DNA of 64,000 bases from Quercus robur. Taxonomy: Eukaryota; Streptophyta; Magnoliopsida; Fagales; Fagaceae. Numbering within the stretch: position 1 is the first letter of the stretch; every line of letters begins with the position of its first letter. Position numbers and translations under genes: made by a program. This document shows positions 1-9,721 of this stretch, in pieces. The stretch is taken from contig NC_065537.1 in NCBI RefSeq assembly GCF_932294415.1, positions 51,132,302 through 51,196,301 on the forward strand. Reading direction: 5' to 3'. Below the pieces are notes generated by a model. The model was not told the DNA's origin, did no database searches, and was given only the letters and a program-made list of their open reading frames with translations.

Positions 1-1616
1 TCACAGCTTTTCCCAAGCAGTTCAGGACCCACTTTGGAGGGCTGCCATGGACAAAGAAATCCAAGCCCTTGAGTTGAATCATACATGGGATATGACTCCT
101 TTACCTCATGGTAAGTCTCCCATTGGATGCAAATGGGTCTACAAAGTAAAGCTTAATCCTGATGGTAGTGTTGAGAGGCTTAAAGCCAGACTGGTTGCCA
201 AGGGTTATACCCAAAGGGAAGGCCTTGATTTCCTTGAAACCTTCTCTCCTGTTGCTAAAACCGTTTCAGTGAGGGTCTTGCTTGCTCTTGCTGCTGTTAG
301 GCAGTGGCCTTTGCACCAATTGGACATCAACAATGCATTTTTGCATGGAGATTTAGATGAAGAGGTCTATATGTCCTTGCCCCCTGGTTTTCACAGTAAG
401 GGGGAGTGTGGTTCAGCCTCTTCCACTACTCCTAGGGTGTGTAAATTGGTTAAGTCCATTTATGGTTTAAGACAAGCCTCAAGGCAGTGGTACACCAAGC
501 TATCAGCAACTATAAAGGAGCTTGGTTTTGCTCAATCTCAGGCTGATCACTCCTTATTTGTGCACAGCAAAGGGTCTTTGTTCACTGCTCTACTGGTTTA
601 TGTTGATGATATGGTAATTACTGGCAATGATCATGCTTGTGTTGCTTCTCTCAAGTCTGTTTTAGATCAGAAGTTTGGTATTAAGGATTTGGGGTCACTC
701 AAGTATTTCTTGGGTTTAGAAATTGCAAGAAACAAGAGTGGAATCAGCTTATCTCAAAGGAAGTATGCTTTGGAAGTTCTTGAGGAAATGGGTATGACAG
801 GCTGTAAACCAGTCCAAACTCCAATGGAACAACAACTCAAGTTGTCTAAAGACAGTGGAGACTTACTTACCAACTCAAGACAATATAGAAGGCTCATTGG
901 GAAACTTATGTACTTGACTCTAAGTAGGCCAGACATCACATATGCAGTGCATAGACTTAGCCAGTTCTTGGCACAACCTAGAGCACCACATATGAAAGCA
1001 GCCACTAGGATTCTTCAATACATTAAAGGAACACCTGGTCAAGGTGTTTTCTTCCCCACTAATTCTGATCTGCACCTCAAAGCATACTGTGATGCAGATT
1101 GGGCAGGCTGCCCTGACACAAGGAAGTCCTTAACAGGCTATTGTGTGTTTTTTGGTGATGCACTAGTATCTTGGAGGTCTAAGAAGCAAAGCATTGTGTC
1201 TAGGTCTAGTGCAGAGGCAGAATATAGGTCTATGGCCACTACTACCTGTGAATTAACTTGGATTTTGCATTTACTACAGGATTTACATGTCAAACATGAT
1301 CAGCCTGCATTAATGTACTGTGATAACCAGGCAGCACTTCATATAGCTGCCAATCCAGTATTCCATGAGAGGTCAAAGCATATAGAGGCGGATTGTCATG
1401 TTGTGAGGAACAAGATTCTTGAATGTGCACTTAAAACTTTCTATGTCTCAACAAAGGATCAGTTGGCAGATGTGTTCACCAAAGCATTAGGAGTGGAAAG
1501 TTTTTCCAAACTGATCAGAAGGCTAGGTGTGATCAATATTTTTGCTTCTACAGTGACTTATCCTCATACAGGTTTGGAAGAGCAAAAGGCAAGAGCTGTG
1601 CTCTTGAGGGGGAGTA
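1..1616 (+). mobile_element. Ty1/Copia retrotransposon, 3' internal part (RT-RNase H)
   Basis: One long open frame (47-1861) encodes the reverse transcriptase and RNase H part of a Copia polyprotein. It shows the Copia RT start ([19 protein letters not shown]), the [12 protein letters not shown] block, the YVDDM catalytic motif near 600-612, KFG.KDLG..KYFLGLE, and the RNase H blocks DADWAG near 1093 and SSAEAEYR near 1210. The gag, protease and integrase parts lie before the window. A purine-rich tract near 1605-1615 is the likely polypurine tract, directly before the 3' LTR. The visible part looks whole and recently active. The frame runs past the tract into the LTR, so its last 80 or so residues are LTR-encoded. 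Confidence 0.95.
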
Positions 1617-2095
1617 TTAAGAGTCCAAGTAAAATCCCACAGCATGTAGCAGCTACTGATGTGAGATGCATCAGCCAAGCTACAAGGGTAGCAGGCAGTG
1701 CAGCTGTTGCTAATGACAAGTGTGTTGTTCAAGCCACGAAGGCAGTTGTTGCTGATAAGGAGTGCATCTCTCAGAGCACAAGGATTGCATCAAATGGCTT
1801 GATGAGCACAGAAGTATTGGAAATGCTTGAAGCTATGCCAGATCACGATTTCTTCATCTAATAGCATTAAAGCAGTTAGTTCCGCAAATCCAGGAGTCCT
1901 TTGCTCCTGGATTGCCACGTGTACAGATTCTAGAAGATTTCAAGTAACAGAATTTGGCGCCAATTGTAGGGTGGTTATGTTTACTGTGTATATAAAAACA
2001 GAGTATAGTGATGTATTATTCATTCATTCCATTTCTTGTAATTTTCTTCTCCATCAATGAAATGCTCTCAATTCTATTTAGATTCTCTAGTTTTT
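1617..2095 (+). repeat. 3' LTR of the Copia element
   Basis: The LTR follows a G-rich polypurine tract. It contains a TATA-like stretch (tgtgtatataaaa, near 1985) and a polyadenylation-type region (caatgaaatgc, near 2055), and appears to end in ...tttttaca. The other LTR lies outside the window, so the ends are estimated and the age cannot be measured here. A three-fold degenerate internal repeat at about 1660-1800 also codes for the tail of the pol frame. Confidence 0.7.
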
Positions 2096-2660
2096 ACAAT
2101 TTGTAAGAGAGGGAATCAAACAACAACAGAGGGCCTTGCCCGAGGATGGAATTAAGGAAGAAAGACGTAATATTATAGAATATGTGAGCAAATGTCTAAG
2201 TACAAGATTGCCCAAGGAAGCCAATGATACACAGAAAAATACATTGCTCACTCTTTTCTCCCAATGTTCTTCTTGTTACTCCTTTTCTTTTTTTTTTCTT
2301 TTTTTTTTTTAATTTATTTGTGTCTCCATCTTTTTCTTATATACTCCCTCCACTTCACATCCTAACACCCCATCTTTACCTAACAAATTTCTCCTAGTGA
2401 CACCTGTCCTTTTAAACATCTAAGGCAAGTGGTAAAAGGATTTGCTTAGCTGTGAAATACATTGTTCAGGTCACTTCCTCATCAATTCAGCTGATAAAAC
2501 TGTTGCCCACCATTTAATGCAGAGGTAACAGGCTACTTCTTGCTGGAAACTTCCCCTACTCCTCATGATTCTCTTTCTTCAGCCAATCCTTCCCACCTAA
2601 AGCTCCTAAGAACCTTTTACCTCTTCTCCTCTTATCCTCAGGTAACCTCCCTCTTCGGAC
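2096..2660. other. Intergenic stretch, no gene seen
   Basis: AT-rich DNA with an interrupted T tract near 2288-2310 and pyrimidine-rich stretches. I see no protein homology, RNA gene or clear transposon end. Confidence 0.5.
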
Positions 2661-2664
2661 ATGT

Positions 2665-2792
2665 AATATTCGCATCCAATTAAAAAATATTGAGTGGTGT
2701 AACATTACTTGTAGAGTTGGGTTCAAGTTACACCTGATGTAACTTTAAACAATATTACACCACTCAATATTTTTTAATTGGATGCGAATATT
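2665..2792. repeat. Near-perfect 42-bp inverted repeat at a MITE end
   Basis: The arm at 2665-2706 (aatattcgcatccaattaaa...) is the reverse complement of 2751-2792 with one mismatch; the spacer is 44 bp. The right arm is internal sequence of the adjoining MITE, so the left arm looks like a copied and inverted piece of that element. Confidence 0.85.
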
Positions 2793-3107
2793 GACAAATC
2801 CATAGTTAGATTACATTTTCTTCATATATTCTCCATGCTTACAAAATTTCAAGGTGATCAAAGATTAATAGCCATGTTATCAATCAATTGTTAAAATTCA
2901 AGTTTTTGTAATTTAAAATAATGCATAAAAGATGAATTTATGGATCAAATGGTAAATAACACCTAATTAATATGAAAAATGGCATGCATGTTAAGAACAT
3001 ACAGAACATGTAATTCAACGGTTAGATTTTCAAAAGATTACTTCAATAATAAGTTATTGGATGGTGTAACATTGCTTAAAATTACATCAAGTGTAACTTG
3101 AACCCAA

Positions 3108-3112
<5 letters not shown>
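2713..3112. mobile_element. MITE with about 50-bp terminal inverted repeats, copy 1
   Basis: The left end (agagttgggttcaagttaca) and the right end (tgtaacttgaacccaactct) are inverted copies continuing for about 50 bp with few mismatches. The internal 300 bp holds no gene. A second copy lies at 36003-36385. The outer edge runs straight into a (CT)n(TA)n microsatellite at 3109-3144, mirrored by (TA)n(GA)n before copy 2. The superfamily is not clear because target duplications are hidden in the microsatellite. Confidence 0.75.

Positions 3113-3144
<32 letters not shown>
3109..3144. repeat. (CT)n(TA)n microsatellite
   Basis: A CT dinucleotide run followed by a TA run at the right end of the MITE. 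Confidence 0.95.
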
Positions 3145-3299
3145 AAGAGTCCTATGTACAAAGTTGAGCCAGCTTTTTAATAGTGGGTCCATTGAAAACT
3201 AAATGATAACAAAATACACCTTTTTTTTTTTGATAAGCTGCAATTGTATTAAATTATGTATTGCTATGTTTAAAGTATTTTGATCAACTTCTCTCTCTC

Positions 3300-4430
3300 T
3301 CTTTGACTCCTCGTAGTTTTGGAAAGTAGAAGCTCTTAACTTGTGTTTGTCTTCAATCACAAGTTTCAAACCTCTCTGATCCTTTCATAATCTTAGTAGG
3401 GAACTTTTTATCTATCTTATATCTTAATCACTCATTCGGTTTTCTTCACCTTTCATAAACTCTCTTTTCTCTATTCTCCCTGTCTTTCTTTTCCAACTTT
3501 AAATATCAAAATGGATTCGTCTATGGAGGAATTCTGGAAGAAATTTAGTCTCTCTGAGGAGAAAAAAGGTGTTTTATCTGTTGATTACCAGGATGTAGAG
3601 TGATCAAAGGAGCACGCTCAATTTAGCCTTTTGTTTCGGTTGTAGACCAACAAAGAGTTCAATAAGGAGGCTTTCAAATCCACTCTTTAGCAATTGTGGA
3701 AAGGATCTCACCGTATAACTATCAAAGAAGTGGGGAACAACTTATTCCTGGCTGTTTTTGTCACGGAGGAGCACATGATGGATATTTTGGATAGAAGCCC
3801 GTGGTCTTTTGATAAGAGGCTGGTGTTATCAAAGCGATTAGAAGGTGACCTCAGTCTAGGTAATGTTAAATTTCAACAATCCCCTTTTTGGATTAGAGTG
3901 TTCAATATCCCTAATAAAAGTATGAATACGACGGTTGGTAATCACATTGCAAAGGAGATTGACACCCCACTGTTGATTGATGCTCCAGGGAGTGGATTAG
4001 CTTGGGGTCCATTCCTACGCATGAGGGTGGATATTGACATCTCTAAACCTCTAATGAGAGGGAAGATGGTTCATATTGAAGATATGGAAGATGGGTGGTT
4101 CCATTTTAAGTATGAGAGACTTCCTATCTTTTGTTACCGTTGTAGAATTTTAGGTCATCAAGAGAGGGAATGCCCAAGCACCAGGAGAGGATGTATTTCA
4201 GCTGATGAGGAGGATTTGCAATATGGGCCTTGGCTTCGTGTAGTAGGCCCAAAAGCTGTTAAGAGTAAAACCTCATTTAGCCAACCCAATACCGACGAAG
4301 CTAGTGATGAAGAAAACCTGGAAACAGAGGGGAACGACGGTGACAGAGATCAATCTACAAGCTATCTTCAGGTGCTAAACTTACCGTCGGTTAGAACTGC
4401 CAATCCTCAAGCAGCTATGGGCTTGGGATC
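3300..4430 (+). mobile_element. L1-type LINE fragment, ORF1 (DUF4283-like plus zinc knuckle)
   Basis: The frame beginning at ATG 3511 encodes a plant L1-like ORF1: an N-terminal EEFWKKFSLSEEEK-type lead, a DUF4283-like region (about 3690-4100) and a CCHC knuckle C-X2-C-X4-H-X4-C at about 4130-4175 (FCYRCRILGHQERECPS). Three in-frame stops interrupt the 5' part: TGA at 3601, then TAG codons near 3643 and 3688. After 3694 the frame is open. The LINE sequence ends about 4430, where it joins NAC-derived sequence in frame. No RT domain of this LINE is present next to it; the LINE 3' end about 1.5 kb downstream belongs to the duplicated NAC flank. The 5' boundary is an estimate. Confidence 0.8.
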
Positions 4431-5169
4431 CTGGCTTGAAAAAAGCAAGCCCAAAAGAATCTATGATTCTCAGGGCAATGTTATTGGGATCGACAGGATG
4501 CTCTCTTTTAAGGACAAGGATCTTCATTCGGGCAAACTCAATAAAACTAATTGGATAATGCACGAGTTCTCCTTGGCGAATCAGGAATTTGGAAGAATCA
4601 ACACAGTCCTGTGTGTCATCTATAAACTAAACAAAGGGTCAGGGTCAGATTGTGAGGAGGCCAACGGAAGAGGTCTCAAAAGAGCTTTTTCTTCTACTTC
4701 TGCTGGTGAAGAGTTCTCATGCTTCAATACAAATGTTGCTGCTGTGATTTCACTTGAGCCAGAGCCTGAGCCTGAGCCTATGATGCCTACTGCTGATGAT
4801 GAAGCGTTTGCTGCATGGGTTTCTGGATGTTTTTCTTCTACTGCCGCTGTAGCTGAAGAGGCCTCAACCTTCAATACAACTGGTGTGATGTCACATGGAC
4901 AAGAAGATGCCCAAGCCCAAGAACACAAAAAAAGACGATTGGATGCTGATACTTCTACGGATGAAGAGTTTGCTGCATGGATAGCTGATCCCACATTCCC
5001 AGATGAACCATTGAGTCAAATATTTTCTGATCTACCACCCCTGGTTGAAGTATTCAGTCAATCCAAATCAGACTCTGTTGCTGATGCTGATTTTGATGCA
5101 TTAATTACTTCATTAATTTCTGATCTGACACAATCCGATGAAGCATGGAGTAAAATCTTTTGTATATGA
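3694..5169 (+). CDS. Chimeric open frame: LINE ORF1 fused to NAC C-terminal half
   Basis: The open frame spans 491 codons, but codon 1 is TTG and the first ATG is at 3775, giving 464 aa if translated. Residues 1 to about 246 are LINE ORF1 (DUF4283-like region, CCHC knuckle). From about residue 247 the sequence is nearly identical to residues 91-320 of the NAC protein at 57922-58884: second half of NAC subdomain D (with KTNWIMHEFSL), subdomain E (VLCVIYKLNK), acidic Glu-Pro run, basic HKKRRLD patch and C-terminal DEAWSKIFCI. It keeps an extra stretch (AGEEFSCFNTN) and a longer EP run than the 57.9-kb copy. The NAC promoter and the first 90 residues are absent. The fused frame is intact across the junction. 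It could be an expressed new gene or a pseudogene that happens to stay open; the upstream ORF1 stops argue against translation from 3511. Confidence 0.6.
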   Translation: MWKGSHRITIKEVGNNLFLAVFVTEEHMMDILDRSPWSFDKRLVLSKRLEGDLSLGNVKFQQSPFWIRVFNIPNKSMNTTVGNHIAKEIDTPLLIDAPGSGLAWGPFLRMRVDIDISKPLMRGKMVHIEDMEDGWFHFKYERLPIFCYRCRILGHQERECPSTRRGCISADEEDLQYGPWLRVVGPKAVKSKTSFSQPNTDEASDEENLETEGNDGDRDQSTSYLQVLNLPSVRTANPQAAMGLGSWLEKSKPKRIYDSQGNVIGIDRMLSFKDKDLHSGKLNKTNWIMHEFSLANQEFGRINTVLCVIYKLNKGSGSDCEEANGRGLKRAFSSTSAGEEFSCFNTNVAAVISLEPEPEPEPMMPTADDEAFAAWVSGCFSSTAAVAEEASTFNTTGVMSHGQEDAQAQEHKKRRLDADTSTDEEFAAWIADPTFPDEPLSQIFSDLPPLVEVFSQSKSDSVADADFDALITSLISDLTQSDEAWSKIFCI

Positions 5170-5520
5170 GAATTCTTTTTCTTCTCTTTTAGTCTTGCAC
5201 AGATTTTTTGTTCTTCTCTTTTCAGTTTATAGTTAGCATGTCTATAGTTAGAACTCTGGCAAATGGGTTGTTGGCAATGTAGCTTAAGAATTGAAGGATT
5301 GTACAAAAACTAGTTTTGATGGTGAAGGAGCTATTTGTCAACTCAAAGTTATAAACTTCTTTTGCTTTCTTCTCTTATTTGCAATCTTTATGTTTTGACA
5401 TATAAATGTGTTGTGTAGGTTTAGATATAGTGTGACTCTATTATTTCTTGGTTTCATTTATCACATTTTTGTTCATTCTCTCTCCCTCTTAGCAATACTT
5501 GATGCTATTGGTTAGGTTTT

Positions 5521-5542
5521 TTTTTTTTTTTTTTTTTTTTTC
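5521..5542. repeat. Poly-T tract
   Basis: A T run in the 3' flank of NAC copy A; copy B has a shorter interrupted tract at the same place. Confidence 0.9.
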
Positions 5543-5937
5543 AATGATTGATTTTAAGGTGCAATTCCAATTACCCTTGTAACTAAAGATGATTTCTGGT
5601 CACTCTAAGCACCTTGGAAATTGAATGAATACATATGAAAGCTTGAAATTTAAACATTTTATGATTACATAATTATCTTGTTTGTGCTGCAATTTCTCAT
5701 TGTTGGTGAAATCTCCATGTTTGACTTAAAAAAAGAAACATTATAAAATAAATTTAGAGAATTTCTAAAATATGATGCTTTATTATCTGTAAATATTTTC
5801 TCTTTTGGGAATTAGTTTAAAATCTACTCATAGTTTCATTGCCTAATAGTAGCTAGAAGAAGTTTCATAGCAAGGGTATTATTCTAGAACTGTTTATGAG
5901 GGTTGCTCATAATTGTTTCAACATTATCATCATCATA

Positions 5938-6385
5938 GCCTCATATTATGTGGCATTGTGAGTATTCTAGGGAATTATGGTATATGGGTTTGTGCCTATT
6001 TGGCATGCAATGGGTTATGCCTCGCCGTGAGTGGACTTGCTGGCTGGTTGGACAGGTCGGTGTGGTAAGTTCACGAGACGCAATTGCTGGAAGGCCATTC
6101 CTTCGTGCCTTATGTGGATCATTTGGTGTGAATGGAACAATCGGGCTTTTGAAGGAATTAGAACAGAACGCAGAACAATGGAGCTCAAGATGATTATTTT
6201 AAGATCTTTGTTTTGACTGGATGGCTGAAACATCTATGTACTTGAGATCCAGTTTTTTCAATTTTCTAGACTCTTGTAACATGTCATAATTTTGCAGTTC
6301 CAGTACGTAGCTTGTGTACAGGAGGTGCATTTATTCATTCTAATTAATTTTCTTATTTACCTATAAAAAAAATTAAAAAAAAATT
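5938..6385 (+). mobile_element. 5'-truncated L1 LINE, ORF2 C-terminal end and tail (copy A)
   Basis: Reading frames here encode the zinc-binding tail typical of plant L1 ORF2 (zf-RVT): a WHCEYSRELW block, then LLAGWTGR and AIPSCLMWIIWCEWNNRAFEG, ending RSLF. A short 3' UTR ends in an A-rich tail at about 6361-6385. The coding frame changes between blocks, so it is degenerate. The same fragment is in copy B (20897-21335) but not in copy C, so it was inserted downstream of the NAC gene before A and B separated. Confidence 0.8.
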
Positions 6386-6914
6386 TTGGAATCTCCTCCC
6401 CTTTTTGTCTTTGTGTGTGCACGATGATAAAAATTATTTATGGTCTTTATAGTATCCGATGCTCTCTCACTCTTTTCTTCCTCAACTTCAGTCTTGATGT
6501 TTATGAGAATCCTCAACTTCCGCTGCTCTTTTTCTTATGCTACATGAACAATCATGGATTTTCAAACCTGTCATTTATTTGGCTAGTATTCCTATCACCC
6601 TCTTTGTATTGATGTTGTTCCCCTTTCTTGTTGCCATGGCAATTTCAACTTACAGACCTAGCATCTTCTATAGGAAAATGAAGCGTTAGTTTTAACATAT
6701 TCATCATTTGCGTTTTACTTATATGATGTACTAGTTTCTTGTTAATAATTGGCATATATCAGCCAAACATGAAGATTTTTCTTTCTTTATACTTTTTCTC
6801 AGTTATCCAAATAATGGGACATCCTTTTCTTTGTTGAGATGTCTCTCAGCCTTCATTAGATAATCCCCACAATCACAAGACCCAATGAAATGTTGAGACT
6901 CAAGACAGTAAAAA
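6386..6914. other. Duplicon flank without a gene (copy A)
   Basis: Non-coding sequence shared with about 21340-21860. No recognisable gene. Confidence 0.6.
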
Positions 6915-7157
6915 TCAGCTTAAACATCAAGAAAGTGCTGCTCAAAGTATTCTTTGTAAACAAAAGAACCTAAATCCGTTAGCATCTTTATAATATTCCT
7001 TTCTTGATGAACAAATTCAAGTTTATCCTGAAGCCTAGTATGGGGAATGACAATATCTCTCCAGAACCCAAGCTCACGAATGGGAGTTTTGTGGGTGCTT
7101 GGGATGAAAGTTTTTTCCATGTACATCATTACATCTCGGATTGTTTCCAATGCCATT
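6915..7157 (-). pseudogene. CUL3: Cullin-3 N-terminal fragment (copy A)
   Basis: On the minus strand the translation matches the N-terminal helical repeats of plant cullin-3: ALETIRDVMMYMEKTFIPST, HKTPIRELGF, WRDIVI, then NIIKMLTDLG and FVYKEYFEQHFLD. Cullin-3 is the scaffold of BTB-type ubiquitin ligases, and this part belongs to the region that contacts the BTB adaptor. Only about 80 codons remain, with internal deletions relative to copy B (21862-22330), and the match stops abruptly at 7157. It is a relic with no regulatory or C-terminal parts. Confidence 0.8.
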
Positions 7158-7980
7158 AGGTTAGTTGCTCATTTAAGACTTGCAAGCAAAAAATTAAGTT
7201 ACTTCCATTCCTAAATGCCTTTTGATTGGATTTGTGGAAGAAAATAATTCATACTTTATCCTCTCTTTTTTTATTTGGTGTCTTTTTCCCAAAAATGATC
7301 ATTCTGTTCTGTAGGATAACCTGCTCTGTTATTATGTACTGAAGAATTTCACACTTTATGCAATTGAGTAGAGATGTTAGTCTTTTCTGTGGTATTTGAT
7401 GCCCTTATTTTGTAGATATTAGAATAAATTTCTATACCAGAAAACAAAGGTTCTAACAATATTTGCAACCATGAACAATTCTTCTATCCCTTTGAAGACT
7501 ATAGCTTTGTAACCATTTCTGTGAATAAATTAATAGGATTATCTCCAATTTTGTTTTGAAGAAGAATTTTTGAGGGTTCTTTGCCACCCTCTTACTAATT
7601 TCACATTGAGTTGCTGATTTATAGAAATACAATATTAAAAAAAAAATTGTAATTACAAAATACTATCACCTTGAAAATTCACCTTATTATTGGAATGCTT
7701 TGTAGTTGTAGTTGTAGATAAAAGTAAGCAATGTTTATGAGCAAATAGTTATGCTTTTATATCCTATTCCAACAATATACATGTCTTTAACTGTCTTATA
7801 CATAAAAATACTGCAGAGAAGAGGTCACTTTTGTCATTTCCTTTCCCTTTTTGTTAATTTTGCACCTGTTGTAACCAGTGATTAAGTTAAAATATCAATT
7901 ACATGCTAAGCAAAAAGAAAATATCTAGTACATATCAGCTAAAGGTTTGTGTTCATATCAGTTGAAGTTATGCTGACCAG
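7158..7980. other. Intergenic stretch, no gene seen
   Basis: AT-rich DNA between the duplicon edge and the PPR pseudogene. I see no coding homology; short A/T runs only. Confidence 0.5.
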
Positions 7981-9721
7981 CAATATTTTTTGAATGATTT
8001 GAATGAGGACATTATTAGGTTCTTTACCTGTTTGAGAAAATGCCTCAGAGAGTGTGATAATGTTGTGTTTTCGATTGTGTTAAAGGCGTGTTGTGAATTG
8101 AGGAATATTAATGAGGGGAGGAAGGTACATTGCAAGATTGTTAAGGTTGGGAGCCCTGATAGTATCGTGTTGATGGCTTTTGTGGATATGTATGCGAAAT
8201 GTGGAGAGGTTGGAAGTTATTGCGAGGTGTTTGATGAAATTCTTGATAGAAATGCAGTTTCTTGGATGTTGATGATTGTGGGGTATGTGCAGAATGATTG
8301 TTAGGAAGAAGGGTTGGTCTTGTTTAATAGAATGAGAAAATGGTTAGTTGAAGGAAATGAGTTTACCGTAGGGAGCTTAGTCACTGCGTGTACAAAGTTA
8401 AGAGCTTTGCATCAAGGGAAGTGGGTTCATGGGTATGTGATTAAAAACAGTATTGAATTTAATTCTTTCTTGGTGACTGCACTTCTAGACATGTATGTTA
8501 AGTGAGGGGATGTTAGAGATGCTCGTTCTGTCTTTGGCGAGCTTTCTGTTATTGATCTTGTTTCATGGACAGCTATGATTGTCGGGTACACATAGTGTGG
8601 TCATCCCAGTGAGGCATTAAAGTTGTTTATGGATGAGGAGTGGGTTGATATATTACCGAATTCGGTTACAGCTTCAAGTGTGCTTTCAGCATGTGGGCAG
8701 CTAGGCAATTTGGATTTGGTAAGGTCAGTTCATGATCTTGGGATTAAGCTTGGGTTAGGTGATCCTACAGTGAGAAATACTCTTACAGATATGTATGCAA
8801 AATGCCATGCTGTCAGAAATGCTCATTATATATTTGAAGCAGTTATGGTCAAGGATGTGATTACTTGGAACTCAATTATTTCAGGGTATTCCCAAGTTGG
8901 TTCTGCATATGAAGCTCATGAACTCTTTCATCAAATGAGATCAAATTCTATCTCACCTGATGCGGTCACACTTTTTAGTGTTCTCTCAGCTTGTGCTTCC
9001 CTTAGTGCTCTTGGAATTGGTTCTTCACTTCATGCTTTCTCCATAAAGGGGGGCTTACAATCATCTAGTGTCTATGTGGGCACTGCACTTCTAAACTTCT
9101 ATGCCAAGTGTGGGGATGTGAAGTCTGTTCGTATAGTCTTTGATGGGATGGTAGAGAAGAACAGTGCAACATGGAGTGCAATGATTGGTGGTTATGGAAT
9201 GCAGGGGGATGGTAGTGGGTCCCTTGCACTTATCAGTGATATGTTGAAAGAAAATTTAGAGCTGAATGAAGTGATCTTTACATCTATATTATCAGCCTGT
9301 AGCCAATGGGAAGGGCCAGAGGTGTTTCAATTTGATGTACCGGGACTATAATTTTGTTCCTTCCATGAAGCATTATGCATGTATAGTAGATCTATTAGCT
9401 CATGCTGGCAGACTTGAAGAAGCCTTGGATTTTATTGAGAATATGCCAATTCAACCATAAGTTAGTTTGTTTGGATCTTTTCTCCATGGAAGGTTTGATC
9501 TTGGAGAAGTGGCAATCCGCAAAATGCTATTACATCCTAATGAAGCTTGTTACTATGCACTCATGTGTAACTTGTATGCTTCAGATGGAAGATGGAGTCA
9601 GGTTAATCAGGTGAGGGAGCAAATGAAGCAAAGAGGATTGAGGAAGTCCCCTGGGCGTAGCCAAGTGGAGATGGATATCAGTGATGATATCTCACTTCCC
9701 AAAGTTGCATTGCTCTGGTAG
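7981..9721 (+). pseudogene. PPR protein pseudogene, At2g03380-like
   Basis: The plus-strand translation follows an Arabidopsis At2g03380-type PLS-class pentatricopeptide protein: VVFSIVLKACCELRNINEGR, VDMYAKCGEV, EEGLVLFNRMR, TALLDMYVK, DVITWNSIISGYSQVG, VGTALLNFYAKCGDV, SATWSAMIGGYG and the terminal MKQRGLRKSPGRS block. PPR proteins of this class act in organelle RNA processing or editing. The copy lacks about the first 100 residues. It has in-frame stops at 8302-8304, 8503-8505, 8593-8595 and 9457-9459, and a frameshift near 9300-9310. It ends at TAG 9719-9721 after the E-type tail. It cannot make a full protein. Its intact parent is not in this window. Confidence 0.9.

Larger units (their letters stand above)
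4430..7153 (+). repeat. NAC duplicon, copy A
   Basis: From 4430 the sequence matches the other two NAC copies. It matches copy C (about 58192-59102) to just beyond the coding end, and copy B (about 20050-22150) much further, through a LINE 3' end and a CUL3 fragment, until the match breaks at about 7153. Copy A carries about 155 bp near 5650-5805 that copy B lacks. Identity looks to be in the mid to high 90s percent by eye. Confidence 0.85.

Noticed and set aside
4620-4994. 124-codon minus-strand frame opposite the LINE-NAC chimera
   Set aside because: It is the antisense shadow of the Glu/Ser-rich NAC tail; the same shadow appears opposite copy C (58383-58709). No homology of its own.
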